From positions 19,034,001 through 19,098,000 of the forward strand of contig NC_135251.1 of NCBI RefSeq assembly GCF_964204865.1: DNA of 64,000 nt, read 5' to 3'. The translations under genes and the position numbers were made by a program. Source of the DNA: Styela clava (taxonomy: Eukaryota > Chordata > Ascidiacea > Stolidobranchia > Styelidae). Numbering within the stretch: the first letter of the stretch is position 1; every line of letters starts with the position of its first letter. The notes beneath the pieces were generated by a model, which was given only the letters and a program-made list of their open reading frames with translations, ran no database searches and was not told where the DNA came from. Of the stretch, positions 11,016 through 22,841 are shown piece after piece.

Positions 11016-13150
11016 TCACAGCTATAAAAGACTATAAAACAATATTATTAAATATTTTAGCTGAAACAATGCGTAATTATAAAAATACCTGATTTGAACA
11101 GACAGATGATTTGTGAGATCCGTTGTCGCCTCGATCCACTTGTTCCGCAATCCGGACAGAATCTGCATGATAAAATAACGTTAGATATCGGTCTTCAATA
11201 GGAATAGTTGCTGATCGTAAACAGCAGTGGCGATAACAGCAGTGGCACAAGGGGGGCGTAGACAATTTTTTAGATTGCGTTTAGCTAATTAGAAATATAA
11301 ATATTTGTTAGATTGATCTTGCCCGCCTTATTTTGGATATATTTCTTTATTTTGGATATTCACTTTCCTTCGCGTATTTTAACATGTATTCTTGAATAAA
11401 GCATACTTTCGTTTAACTATCCGTTATTTGTAGCTTGTTAGCAAGTTATTTTTGAGGTGGGGCGCAAAACTTGACAAATTCTAAAAAGGGGCGCGGCTTA
11501 AAATGTTTGAGAACCACTGCTATAGAGTTTCGTTTGAAGAATATTATATGCTTGGGTAATGAGTAACTATTGATTTGCAATTCAATTTCTCTAATCCATC
11601 TTGTGGGTAAAAACTGGGGTTCTCAGTCTATAGGATAAAATTAGCCCCTGGGGGTGAATAGGGTAAATTAGCAGCAATCAAGAAATTTTAACGTCGAAAA
11701 TTTGATTCAATCCACCAAGAAAAACAAAACGAGTAGCGAGAGGAAGCAGCGCTGGCAAAGAACTTATTTTGACACGATATGGACGATCACCGGACGAGAA
11801 GCCGTGATGTCCACGTAATCAAGCCGTCTTACGAATTTCCTCTCCACTGTGATAAATATGTAAAGACAAATATATCTATACTTACTCCAACAAACTCTCG
11901 CTTCGTGAGATTCGCTTTCACTTTATTCGCTTATCCTCGTAATCATGACATAACCTGCATGATAAAATACAAGTTACGGAACTATCGAATCCGAAATAAT
12001 TCAGCCCGATTAAAAACGCCTTTATGATTTCAGCTAAAGCGAAATGACCTCCGCCAATATTATTTTGCATTCATTTTTATTTCACTTAACACATGAGTAC
12101 CTATGCCGGTACAGATAGAATGTTTCGGCTTGGAATAAATGATAGCAATTAATTTCAGTGTGAATTGAATTCACTTTATGAAACACGGTCACTTGCAAAG
12201 AGTAAGAGTAATTTTAGAGCAGTGTTCCAACCTTTATCGTGGTGTGTGTATTATAAGTGTGGTATAAATATCCATTATAGTAATATTAATAATAAAGAAA
12301 TACAGAATATTAGTAGCTGTATTTCAGCAAATACTGAGCAAAATTCTCCTCGTTTCGGAACGTTAAGGGAAATAAATTCAAAAGAGGGTATGATAAAATG
12401 TTAACCTACCTTGCTTGAGACACGCCGGAATGCCGTACCTTGCTCCACATGTTTTCCCCTTACATTCAATACTTTCAAGCACTGATTGCCAATTTCTGAA
12501 CCAAAATAAAACCACTGTAGAAAACACTGTACGTTAAAAATTTTTGAAGGTAATTTCAATTTTCTTTAATTAAATTGTTGAATCCATACTTGTTTTTGTC
12601 TAAGACGCAGCGGAAATACTACATAAATTTCATAAACAGTTTTCAGCTTCCACTAAATACAGGACTAATTGCACACTACGATTTCGGTAACACAAACACC
12701 GGATTCTGATTATGCCCGTTAAGTATTATTGAAAAAAAATGAATTTTAAAGTTTGTTTCAAAAATAAATCATGATTCGAACTGCAAAAAATATAATTACT
12801 TGCATACTTTCTTACATTTGAGACGTATCGGGAAGTCACTTCTTCTGCTTCCCAAATGAAAACGTTTCATTTTTCGTTCGAAGAAATTCAATCACCGATT
12901 TCAAATTTCTGAAATATAAACAAAAAGAAGATGTGACAAGGAAATGAACATGAACAAAAAAAACAACAACAACATAATAGAATAACAATATGTACAGTTT
13001 ATTTCCAATATTATTGAAACCAATAACAAGTAATTACCCCGTCTCTATCAGTCGTCACATGGGCTATATTTAATGACTGTGTTGATAAAAACTCACTTGT
13101 AGCTACCATGTCCAGCTATGCCGAAGATTCCGTCTACTATCCACTTTTGT
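11016..13150 (-). CDS. Tentative multi-exon gene, unknown family (5' incomplete)
   Basis: Five exons with matching phases can be strung together on the minus strand: 13150-13097, 12908-12840, 12495-12410, 11162-11089, and 11021-11016 ending in TGA. Acceptors are TGCAG, TTTCAG, GTTCAG, TGCAG and TATAG. Donors are GTGAGT, GTGACT (weak), GTAGGT and GTATTT. The joined peptide includes QKWIVDGIFGIAGHGSYK, then NLKSVIEFLRTKNETF, then a Cys-containing part (ECKGKTCGARYGIPACLK) and RIAEQVDRGDNGSHKSSVC. I recognise no family. No first exon or start codon was found. The uninterrupted phase agreement is the main support; the individual exons are short enough that chance remains possible. Confidence 0.4.
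11453..11520. mobile_element. hAT-like right terminus
   Basis: The stretch ends GTTTGAGAACCACTGC, whose inverse GCAGTGGTTCTCAAAC is a common hAT terminus. It lies in an intron of the tentative gene. The left end was not identified with confidence; GCAGTGGCACAAGG near 11240 is a weak candidate. Confidence 0.4.
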
Positions 13151-13186
13151 CTGCACGTGCAAAAGAAAATTGGAAGGGTAGCCCAG

Positions 13187-13571
13187 TAGTGGAAAACTTC
13201 GCAATTTTGATTGCTATACGAGACAAAAAAAAATAGGACCTGGCATACTTCTTTACAAGAGGTGAATTACTTATTGCGTAAGACAGATTTTTATATTACT
13301 TATTGCCTTCATTAACAAAAACACTCGCAATGGTTGACAGAAATCTTACAAGGGTATTGGTTTTACAAAATACGAAAGTAGTGGAAAACTTCGCAATTTT
13401 AATTGTTATACGAGACAAAAAAAAATAGGACCTGGCATACTTCTTACAAAGGGTGAACTACTTATTGCGTAAGACAGAATTTTATCTTACTTATTGCCTT
13501 CATTAACAAAAACACTCGCAATGATTGACAGAGATCTTACACAAGGTTATTGGTTTTACAAAATACGAAAG
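13187..13571. repeat. Two-copy 192-bp tandem duplication
   Basis: 13187-13378 is repeated at 13379-13571, with a handful of substitutions and small indels. Both copies begin TAGTGGAAAACTTCGCAATTT and end AAAATACGAAAG. The sequence looks non-coding. Confidence 0.9.
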
Positions 13572-16500
13572 TTACAAAGAATGAAACGACTTTAACCCGG
13601 ACTGCAGATGCGCTGTCATTAATATCAATCTAATATTTCATATATACTTAAACTGGATAAATGTTCATTCAACCGCATTTCCTCCAGCAGATCCCGATGC
13701 CCAACAATTCCAGAATTTGTGATCCAATTCCACCACAGATCAATAATTTTGGGCCTAATATTAGTCTAACTGCAGAAAATATAGAAAATATAGGGGGCAA
13801 CCCGCAACTGTCCCATTCAAGGATTCCCAATAGAACACGTATACCTTCTGATTAATAATTGCTTTATATCGGAGTCCAGATTCTAGAAGTCTAATAGAAA
13901 GTCGTAAGTAGTCGACGGGACTATCGGATAAGTACGCAGATAGAAGACCAGCAGCAACACAACTTTCTGCGTTACAGAATCAACAATTGTAGGTTAAACC
14001 TAGGTTTAACTGCATTAGTATAACTGTGAGAACGCTACTTGGGCCCACGTAAATTCTTGACATGACAAAAAAAGGTTTGGATATAAACAACCAAAGAAGT
14101 GACCATTGAAACAATTTAAAAAAATATTAAGCAAATAATATCACCTGTACTATATCCGGAACATCCCAACACAACTGCATCTCTGTTGAGATTTTAATTC
14201 ATCAATGATGTAGATCTTATTTATGAAATGGTACAAACATCATTGCACAGGCATATCTTCCCAGGGGTCTCTGATTCGACACAAGTATATTTTCAATTCA
14301 ATCTAGTGCTATATTATGGCCTAACTGTAATCCATAATTTAACGAATATTTGTTTAACCGTAGTTTATGTTCCACTCAAGCAGTTTCCGATGTCAACATT
14401 CGCAGCTTGTTTACCCTCAGTCAGTTTGCATAAACACGATCTGAAATATGTAACATGGCTAAGATGCACTATATAGGTTGAATAAAAGCTAACACAAGCT
14501 AAAAGCAAGAATAGGGCAATTCGTATATATGGAATATATCCAAAGCGTAAATTTGAATACGGTTTTAGGTTTCTTACTTGTTCTAACTTGAACATTTCAT
14601 TGTTCTCGATCGCCTCCATTTGTTTACGCCGTCGTCTTTGATTCAATAATTACACACTAGGAATCCTTTAGTATTACGCTATGGGCTAACTAACTGAAAG
14701 CATGAAATTATCTCTAATAATCATTGCCGATTTAGATTATCTCACCAATTTCAGATCTTGTAATCTCAACTCCACTTTGTAGACATTTGAATCAATAATT
14801 GTAGGCCAAAGCTTAGTTTAACTGCATTAGTGCAGCTATGAAAAATGGCTAAAGATACAAGCCTTGGATTATGAAAAAATTAGCGACACATGTATGCACA
14901 TAAACCATTAAACCTAAAAATTCACAAACATGAAATCAGTGCTCACCTGACGGCGTCAACTTTGAAAAGACCGATTGAGCGCAGACAAATTTTGACGTGG
15001 CAAGAAAAAAGTGTGATTATAATAAAGAAACAAAGAGGGTGGAGGAGACCGCAACGTGAAGCTTTTTCATCCGTTGTTAGGAATCACATGTCTAGGCGAC
15101 GTAAGAAATTAGCGAAACGACAAATAAATGATGGAACATGCTGTTTGTCGCATTAACCTTTCACCACTACAGCCATATAATAACCTAGATAAATTTTTAT
15201 TCTAGACAATATTTAATATGCTACATTATTGAGGAAAAAAAAAGTAATTGGCAGAAAGATATTCTACCGACGTTATGGTGTGGACAGCAGGAAAAATCAC
15301 GCTGACCAAACATACAGCGATTATAACAAAATCAGACGATTTTTTTTCATATGATGCTTATTCAATACTTGTCGCTTCGAACAAGACCCTATGCAAGCAT
15401 CCACAGATACCTCACGATATGCTATGAGTTACTTTAAAATTAAGTTTAATTTCTGGATCTATCATCGACCCGCCACGTCCCGGTCGATTGTAGATTAGAA
15501 CTATTCCGTATTCGTTGAACATATTCGATAAAAAATGCAACTTTTCTACTCCTAGCAAGGGCGAATCTATGGCGCCCATAGCAAAGTATAAAATGCGCCT
15601 CTCTTGATAGTTAGTTGACAATTTATAGTGACTGTTATTTAAAAGAGATACATGTACGTTATTATTTGTGTAGAAATTCGAGTTTCAGTTATTTCCAATT
15701 CGAAATTATTCTATTAAAACCTTTTACGATAAAAACTTCCCGCTCTTTTGCGCCCCTGCCCAAACAGTGACTATGGCACGAGTCATGCTTGCCACACCCT
15801 AGATAAGCCACACACCCCTAGTTAGTTGGTTCGTATGTTAAAATATAATTGAGACGATATGTCGAGTAGCAACATTTTATCAATGCCAAATGGAAAGGGT
15901 TTCTCTGAGGAAAATCATTTCTGTCCGCGTTGTAGATTCTATTTTTGGCCTACAATTAGCTAAATGTTGCCACCCCCTGATTTTCACAAACTGAAAAGCT
16001 CCAAATACGTGCTCCCAAAAATTGAATTACCAGTACCACCCAACATTTATAACGTGAAAGACGAGGGCTTTAGATGTGATAAGACATCTAGGATGTGATA
16101 TTGTAGGTTTGTCCGAAACCATCAATAACTTTCAATAGAAGAATAATTTAGTTGGCAAGCGGTTGGGATGATATAAGCATTAATTAAATATACCTAGATA
16201 TAAATTCAGACAAATTACTTGCTTGATCAATTATGATATTAACGAATTTGACATCTTTGATTAATGACTAAAATAATAAGAGAAAGTTTTCATGTGAGTG
16301 TATGGCATTGGTTACTTAAAACATGTAAATGGTGAATGGCTCAAAGTAACGTCTATATAGGGGCAATAAAACGTCACTGCAGTAGTCAAGTTGTTCGAGT
16401 GTTAAAGTTCGGAGCAACAAAGTAGGTATAAAAAAGCAATCATATCAAAATTGAGCTTAAATGTTTTCGTATGAATAAGGTCTACAAGCATCATGTAAAA

Positions 16501-16642
16501 TATCAGGAAGAATACCCATGTTAGAATGTAATTTACAATGGTTTTTCATTCTTTTAGTTAGGAACCGAATTCTATGAGAATATCTTTAAGAGATGAAACA
16601 CTATTCAGAAGATGTTAAGTAAGTGAAACGCATTTTTTAGTG
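13572..16642. other. Long stretch without a supported gene
   Basis: Short open frames occur at 13661-13855, 14365-14646 (minus) and 14890-15156, the last being rich in Arg and Lys. None shows a recognisable domain or a consistent splice chain. I see no RNA gene. Confidence 0.5.
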
Positions 16643-17310
16643 CAGGATGGTCCAACCTTTTTGGCCGAAGGGCCACATTTAGTTCACGAATGATCGCGCG
16701 GGCCACTTGACATGGTGGTTATGTTCTAGTCTTAACTACGCCTACTGCAGATTAATGAAAAACAAACAAAACCCGCAAACCAAAATTATAAGGACAATGA
16801 AAATACGAAGATACAGTAAAGTCAAAAGTTTTTACTACGCATATATATTTCAATGTCAAGTATGACACCGCTTTTATCCAATAAGTTTGTCAATGTTTGG
16901 TGCGATGGACGAGGCAGCAATGCAGAGCGAATTTTTCATTTGACATGGTTCATCTGTGAAAAAACTTGCTCGCACAAGTAAGTGCTGTCAAATATTGAGG
17001 TCATGAAAACTGCCTCTTCTAGCTTCGCAGAAAAATGACAGGAAATCAGATTGAAATACATGGCAGACGTTAAAAATAAATTCAAACATCTCTCTTCAGC
17101 AATTACGCCCACAAAGGGACATAAAAAAAGCTTTCGATAGCTGAGTGGCGCTTCTCGCGCGTTTAAACGACGAGGAATAACTTTTTATTAGAATGTCAAT
17201 TATGGCTCAGATTTATGAAAAACATTGAGATTCGAATAATATCGCCCGGGCCACTCGGAAACCTTCGGCGGGTCACATGTGACCCGCAGGCCATGGGTTG
17301 GACGACCCTG
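16643..17310. mobile_element. hAT-type non-autonomous element, 668 bp
   Basis: The left end CAGGATGGTCCAACCTTTTT is matched in inverse by the right end GGTTGGACGACCCTG. Sub-terminal GGGCCAC motifs occur in both arms, at about 16700 and 17250. The 8-bp flanks TTTTAGTG and CCTTATTG agree at only five positions, so the target duplication has decayed or the edge is slightly misplaced. No transposase frame is present. Confidence 0.75.
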
Positions 17311-17868
17311 CCTTATTGCCACCCATATATATTCCATCTGATGCATCTAAGAATGTACAAAGTCGAAATGAGAAAAAGTTTTTGAAAGAAATAGGTCCAA
17401 TCAGAAGATTGCACTCGAAATGTTACGGAGAATCTTTTATATGTTTATGTGAATATGAAATGAGAAATATACAACTATGTGCTATTCGGTGGAAACTTTT
17501 AAATTAGTCTGTTAAATTCTAGATTCGCTGGATAACATTGGATGCCACATTTGAAATATACAGGGCGGTCGCTAGAAAAGCAGAAATTTGGAAGCTTGAA
17601 TGAGATCAGGGATAAAATGCATTCTTACTAATTTCTTGGACTAAGATACTGCTCTGCACATACGACATTTTTAGCATCCATGAATGTAATATAGCAAATG
17701 CCTTTAATAATTTCGTTAAAGTCATTCTTTGTAAAAATTAAATGTTTGATAAATTTTCTGCTTTTATAGCGACAACCATGTAGTTCGCATAGACAAACAA
17801 CAGTAGCAATAAATAAACTGTAAAACAAGTATTATGAGAATGATTGAATGATTAATGACTCGTTTTTA
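17311..17868. other. No gene recognised
   Basis: A 69-codon frame at 17298-17507 overlaps the hAT end and is not convincing. Confidence 0.5.
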
Positions 17869-20743
17869 GGCAGGTTTTTCTCGATGACCTCTAATAAAGC
17901 CAACATTACGACATATTTAAAGAGAAAGGGAAACTCTATAGATTCGATTTCATTATGATGACAGAACAGCAGCATGGTTCAACATGGTCATATATAATGC
18001 CAAACATAGCGCATATTCAAATAATTTAATGAAAAATATACATGTATCTTAGTTTAAATAAATTATGTACCTAAATTTACTGAAATTATCTTTTTACTTT
18101 GATACTGAACGTCTAATACATTTAAAACAAGTATCGGAGAGTATAAAATAAAAAAAATAAAAATCATTTTACGCCACCTCGTGAATTCTTTAGAAATGTA
18201 GAAAAATTACAGTTTTGAATGAGCTATTTTTCGAAAACCTACTATAAAGCCAGCATTACAACATATTGGGAGAAAAAAAGAAATCTTGTAGATTCATCGA
18301 GTTCACCATGGCAGAATAGTAGTAGCACGTTTTAACTGGCCATATATAATACTAAAAACATAGTGTATATTCCAATAATTTTATGAAAAATATATAGTTA
18401 TCATAGGTAAAAGTGGTTTTGTATTTCGAATAAATTTAATAAATAATTGAACAATTACCTTTTTTACCGTCTCATACACCGATACGGAACGTCTAATACA
18501 CTTGGAATAAGGTTGGGAATGGTATACAAAAACTATAAACATTATATATACGGCCTCTCGTGGATTTTATTTTTTATTTTAAATAATTACAGTTTTGGTT
18601 GATCGATTTCTTGAAAACCTCCAATGAAGCCAACATTACGAAATATTAGAAAAAAGGAGAATTCTTCTAGATTTCATTTCATCATAGCAGAACAGTAGCA
18701 GCACGGTTTGATATGGCTGTATATAATAATCGTCTAATCTTCGAATTTTTAACAATTCGAAAAATATTCCAATGGGGTTTTGTGGTTCAACTCAAATTTA
18801 CTAAACACTCGAGTAAATATTTTCTAAAACTATTGTCTAAATTCCGTGTTCTACGTCTAACAAGTGGTTGTAATTTGAGTAAATTACAATGTAATAGTAG
18901 AACAATTTTCGCCTTCTTGCGGATTCTTTCAAAAATTTTCGATAGTAAAAACAGGTCTTCTTCAAACAGCGATTTCTTAGAAATTTCGAATGAAGGCAAC
19001 ATTAGGACACATTGGGAGAAGAGGAGAACCCTTCTATATTCCATTTTTTCATAGCAGAACAGTAGCAGCACGGTTTCAAAGTTGAAATAAGATGCGGATA
19101 GCTTACTTTGAAACAACAACAAAAATTTCACGCCTTCCCGTAGACTCTTTTCAAAATTTTCAATATATCGTTTTTGGAATGGCTATATCTCGAAAACGTC
19201 TTATAAGGGCAGTATTATGACCCATTGGAAGAAAAGAAAAACCCTCATAGATTCCATTTCATCACAGTAGAACAGTAGCAGCACGTAATATCAAACACAG
19301 CGCATATCCTTCGATATTTCAACAATTCAGACGTAAAATATTTTGAATTGGTTTTGTGTTTTTATCTAAATCGATCAATGTCAACGTCATCTCGAGGAAA
19401 ATAAACTTTTCCAAGAAGCGATTCTCGAAAGCATTTTCCTTAATATGTTACATTTAAACGCTATGTTTGGAAATACATACGGCCATGTAAAACCGTGCTG
19501 CTACTGTTTTGTCACGATAAAATCGAATCTATTACGTCTCCCCCTTTTTCCCATGTTGCCTTTATAGGAGGTTTTCCAGAAATCGTCCAACCAAAATTGT
19601 AATTTTTCAGGAATAAAAAAATTCACGAGAGGGCATATCGTCACGCTAATAACCGAATTGCGTAAGTCATTTTTGGCGATTTAGATTTTTTTTTTTTTTT
19701 ATAAAATAGGTACTTATGTAATGCTGCGCACGTGTCTGTTAACTCAGATTTTATTTTAAGAATTCCGAAACCCTTAAAAATGGAGATTTAGTATGACATG
19801 CACATTTGTGCAATTGTTTTGCCATAATGAATTATCATTGTTACCGCTGGACTATTGTGACGTCACAAAGTCAAAATAGCCTCGGCGGAGTATTTTCGAG
19901 TTTTTGCATCTCGGGTTCTAGCTTAGCGTGTATTATTTGAATTTATACCACAGTATAGGAAGGCGTGCACTTGTGATATTCACTGTCCGAGTCCAATTCA
20001 CCTTGATTGGCTTTATAATGGGTGCATTGCTGTTTTATTCTTTATATTTAATCTTAGTCTTATTTCGGTGGGTGCGCAGAACGTGTTATATTGATGCAAT
20101 ATAAATTTTTATACCTAAAAAATAATGCAATTGAAACTGATTAGCTATTTTGGGGATTATACATTGTAGATACTGAGAATTACATTTGTTTTTGGAATGT
20201 TTAGTTTTCAGGACTGGTGCATTTAGTGAAGTTGCAAAATTGCGTATGTCCCCAAGTCACAGACACATTTCTGCCTAAGTCACAGTGCGCCATTATGACG
20301 TCACTTAACTACGTCATACAAATGAACTTAAATCCGGCTACGATCAAAAAATTGAACCATGGCAAATTATTGACTCTCAATGGCATAACAATATCATTAG
20401 GAAGTTTTTCTTACGTTTTTCCCAAAACTGCTAAAAATGACTTACGCAATTCGGTTATTAGCGTGACGATATAATGTTTATCGTTATTTTATAATACCTG
20501 TAACTTATTCCAAGTGTAAAAACGTTCAGTATCAGTGTATGCGAAAGTAAAAAAGATAATTGTTCAATTATTTAGTAAATTTAGTTGAAATACAAAACCA
20601 CTTTTAACTATGATACACATATATTTTTCATAAAATTATCTGAATAAACGCTATGTTTGGTATTATACTGGTATAGGTCCAGTTCAAAACGTGATGCTAC
20701 TATTCTGACATGCGGAAATCAAATCTTTAAGGTTTCTTCGCAG
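17869..20743. repeat. Degenerate 350-380-bp repeat cluster with one inverted copy
   Basis: A diverged unit recurs at about 17869, 18221, 18601, 18966 and 19181. It is marked by GAAAACCT, AAGCCAACATTACGACATAT, an AGATTC stretch, CAGAACAGTAGCAGCACG and a TATATAAT stretch. The last two direct copies are shortened. From about 19400 to 20743 the same unit appears in the opposite orientation (CGTGCTGCTACTGTT near 19494; CTATGTTTGG near 20650). The inverted copy is split by the MITE at 19636-20471. No coding function seen. Confidence 0.75.
19636..20471. mobile_element. TA-type MITE, copy 1 (836 bp)
   Basis: Long terminal inverted repeats begin TATCGTCACGCTAATAACCG and continue for about 40 bases (AATTGCGTAAGTCATTTTTGGCG), with the inverse at 20430-20471. 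The flanks fit a TA target duplication, as in the Tc1/mariner group. The interior holds no transposase, only an 85-codon frame. The element sits inside the inverted copy of the surrounding repeat. A paralogous empty site is visible near 18535-18560. Confidence 0.85.
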
Positions 20744-20930
20744 CGACCGTATTTCGTCACCCCTAACCTGACACCACGGAACGACCGTATTTCGTCACCC
20801 CTAATCTGACATGCACCGACCGTATTTCGTCACCCCTAACTTGACTCAACGACCCTATTTCGTCACCCCCAATTTGACATGCAACGACCGCATTTCGTCA
20901 GCCCTATTTTGACACCCCCAATATGACTTT
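20744..20930. repeat. Minisatellite, five 33-38-bp units
   Basis: Units start at 20744, 20782, 20817, 20850 and 20885. Each begins CGACCGTATTTCGTCACCCC or a close variant and continues with TAAYNTGAC. The spacing varies between 33 and 38 bases. A sixth, partial unit follows. Confidence 0.85.
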
Positions 20931-21410
20931 TGTGCTACCATCCCTGTAATCACCAAACGGAAACGCACTTGTATAGCATATTCAAAATGATTGTCATACT
21001 ATGCCATCGCGCTCGTTAAAAAAGTGCAGTCTTCTGCTAACTTCTGTGGAGACGATTTGGCAACTTAAAATAATTGCCCATCCCTGACCCATTTTTTTTT
21101 ATCCCACTTCCAAAATTGGGAAATCTGCAATATATTGAATTCGTGATTTATAGAAGCGTTGCACGTAGAAACAAGAACATAGAGAAACATCGAGTTAAGA
21201 ATATTATAACAGTATAAAGCAATACGTTGCAAGGCAGAATAGTATAATTCGTAAAGCTTAACAATGAGAGACAAAATATTTGAAATGAAAGTAAATATAT
21301 CTGAAGAAATTTAAAGAATGTACACAGTACAAACAAGATGCGCAGCAGGTACAGGTATACCTTTTGTTTTCACTCAACCAAAGTTACCTAAACTAAAGTA
21401 AGTCACATTT
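20931..21410. other. 3' flank of the bHLH gene
   Basis: AT-rich sequence downstream of the bHLH stop codon on the minus strand; it should hold its 3' UTR. Two minus-strand frames at 21065-21336 are not convincing. Confidence 0.5.
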
Positions 21411-22841
21411 TCAAGTCGCATCATCCTTTGTCTCGTCGGTACATTTGCTCTCGTCTTCACCCGAGCTGGTTTCGTTGACCTCATTTTCACAACTTTTCTT
21501 TCGTTTTTCTTCAACCAATCCTTGGAGTGCTCGGATGTATTCTATTGCTGATCGTAATGTTTCTACCTACACGTAATTGAGATCACCCGTTATTAAACAA
21601 TACAATATGCCACGTTTAGTTAACCCATCGGTCTCATCAAATCCTATGGTCGAGGCTATTACTATGCCCTGCACAGTGACGTATTGGGCGCTCCAGAAGT
21701 GTGTGTACCAATATGGAAGTAACTTTTTTTTTTCGCCTACTCTATATACATACATACTCTATACATCAAGTTGTGTAGAGGGACTGAATCCTATGGGTAT
21801 ATTTACTTGGCTAACACAGACAGTACCCGAACTGGTAATAGAAATAAAATAAGGGAAATCGGAATAAAATTATGGCCTAACCCGAAACTGTTAAATACAC
21901 TACGGAAGTACCACGTATTTCTTTTGTACTAAGCGTAGATCTTTCATAAAATTTGTTAGACGGCGGTTCAAATTTTACCTTGAAAGGGGTATGGTCTTTT
22001 TTATTGTAGATACATTGCGAAGAAATACACGTAATTCTTAAAATAGTACGTCCAAAATAATGGCTCTAGGTGTTTAGATTTTCTATTTTACAGAGGAAAC
22101 TCACAAGCCACTCACCTTGCTTATCTTATTTCCTTTACTTCCCCGTGGAACTCTCTTTCTTAAATTATCAAAAGCTTGATTAACATTTTTTATTCGTTTT
22201 CGTTCACGAGCATTTCTACGAGCAACACTTCTGGGATGCTTCTGAATGTCTGGTATGGAAGTTGATTGGTCGCAAATTTTCTCTTCAGAAACTCCAAAAT
22301 TCGACGTCGTACTGCAAATGGAGACGAGAGAATTTATGACGTCACTTTCCGGAGACGAAAAGGCGTCATTGGCTCCTGATGGTTTGTAATGTTGATTGCA
22401 AGCTGTCACCCCGTTGCACATATCATAGTCAATGTGGTGCAAACGGTACATATTGTTTTGTGAAGTCATTTCTCTCAAGTACCCGTGGTTGTCATGTTTC
22501 TCTTTAATGAGTGTAACTTGATCTGCGGAGTTACATGATTGCTTGTAAGAATCATCAAAATATTTCCACGCGCATTCACGCATCATTGAATAATTGATTC
22601 TTGCTAATCCATGATAGCGTTCAAAGTCTGTAACTGATTCAGAATATCTTGCTGAAGTATCCATAAAAGATGAAGGCTCGGAAAAGTACGGCGGCGATGA
22701 AAATCCAGAGCAGGTACTGCTGTCTGCTGCGGCAATCACAGGTTCTCGGTCTCGAGCAATACGCATGGGAGAGGAATACCATTGGGAATCGTTGAAACGG
22801 CCATTTTGATTATAATATTGTGTTGTTGATGCTGGTGACAT
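21411..22841 (-). CDS. bHLH transcription factor, achaete-scute (Ascl) family
   Basis: Two exons, 22841-22116 and 21566-21411, give 293 residues. The bHLH domain spans about residues 207-260. The basic region RRNARERKRIKNVN has the E-box-contacting Arg-Glu-Arg pattern. Helix 1 is NQAFDNLRKRVP, the loop carries GSKGNK, and helix 2 is KISKVETLRSAIEYIRALQ, the usual Ascl form. The intron falls between KISK and VETL (donor AAG/GTGAGT, acceptor GTAG/GTAGAAA). The long N-terminus is Ser/Tyr-rich without a domain; the tail is acidic (SSGEDESKCTDETKDD). I chose the ATG at 22841 because a strong acceptor (TTCTAGTTTGCAG) ends 19 bases upstream, so an upstream in-frame ATG is probably in an intron or outron. 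The family binds DNA as a heterodimer with E proteins and drives neural precursor fate; the exact paralogue is not settled. Confidence 0.9.
21682..21913 (-). repeat. Dispersed repeat, copy 1 (in bHLH intron)
   Basis: Shares its whole layout with 43790-44020 in the opposite orientation: GGCGCTCC, ACCAATATGGAAGT, CATCAAGTTGTGTAGAGGGA, TTGGCTAACACAGACAGT, CGGAATAAAATTAT and a terminal ACTACGGAAGTACC. It is likely a small non-autonomous mobile element. Confidence 0.75.

Noticed and set aside
10765-11019. 84-codon minus-strand frame as a last exon of the unknown gene
   Set aside because: Its reading frame requires a different intron phase from the one set by the preceding exon.
14890-15156. Arg/Lys-rich 88-codon frame
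   Set aside because: It could be a transposase remnant, but no motif is recognisable and no second exon was found.
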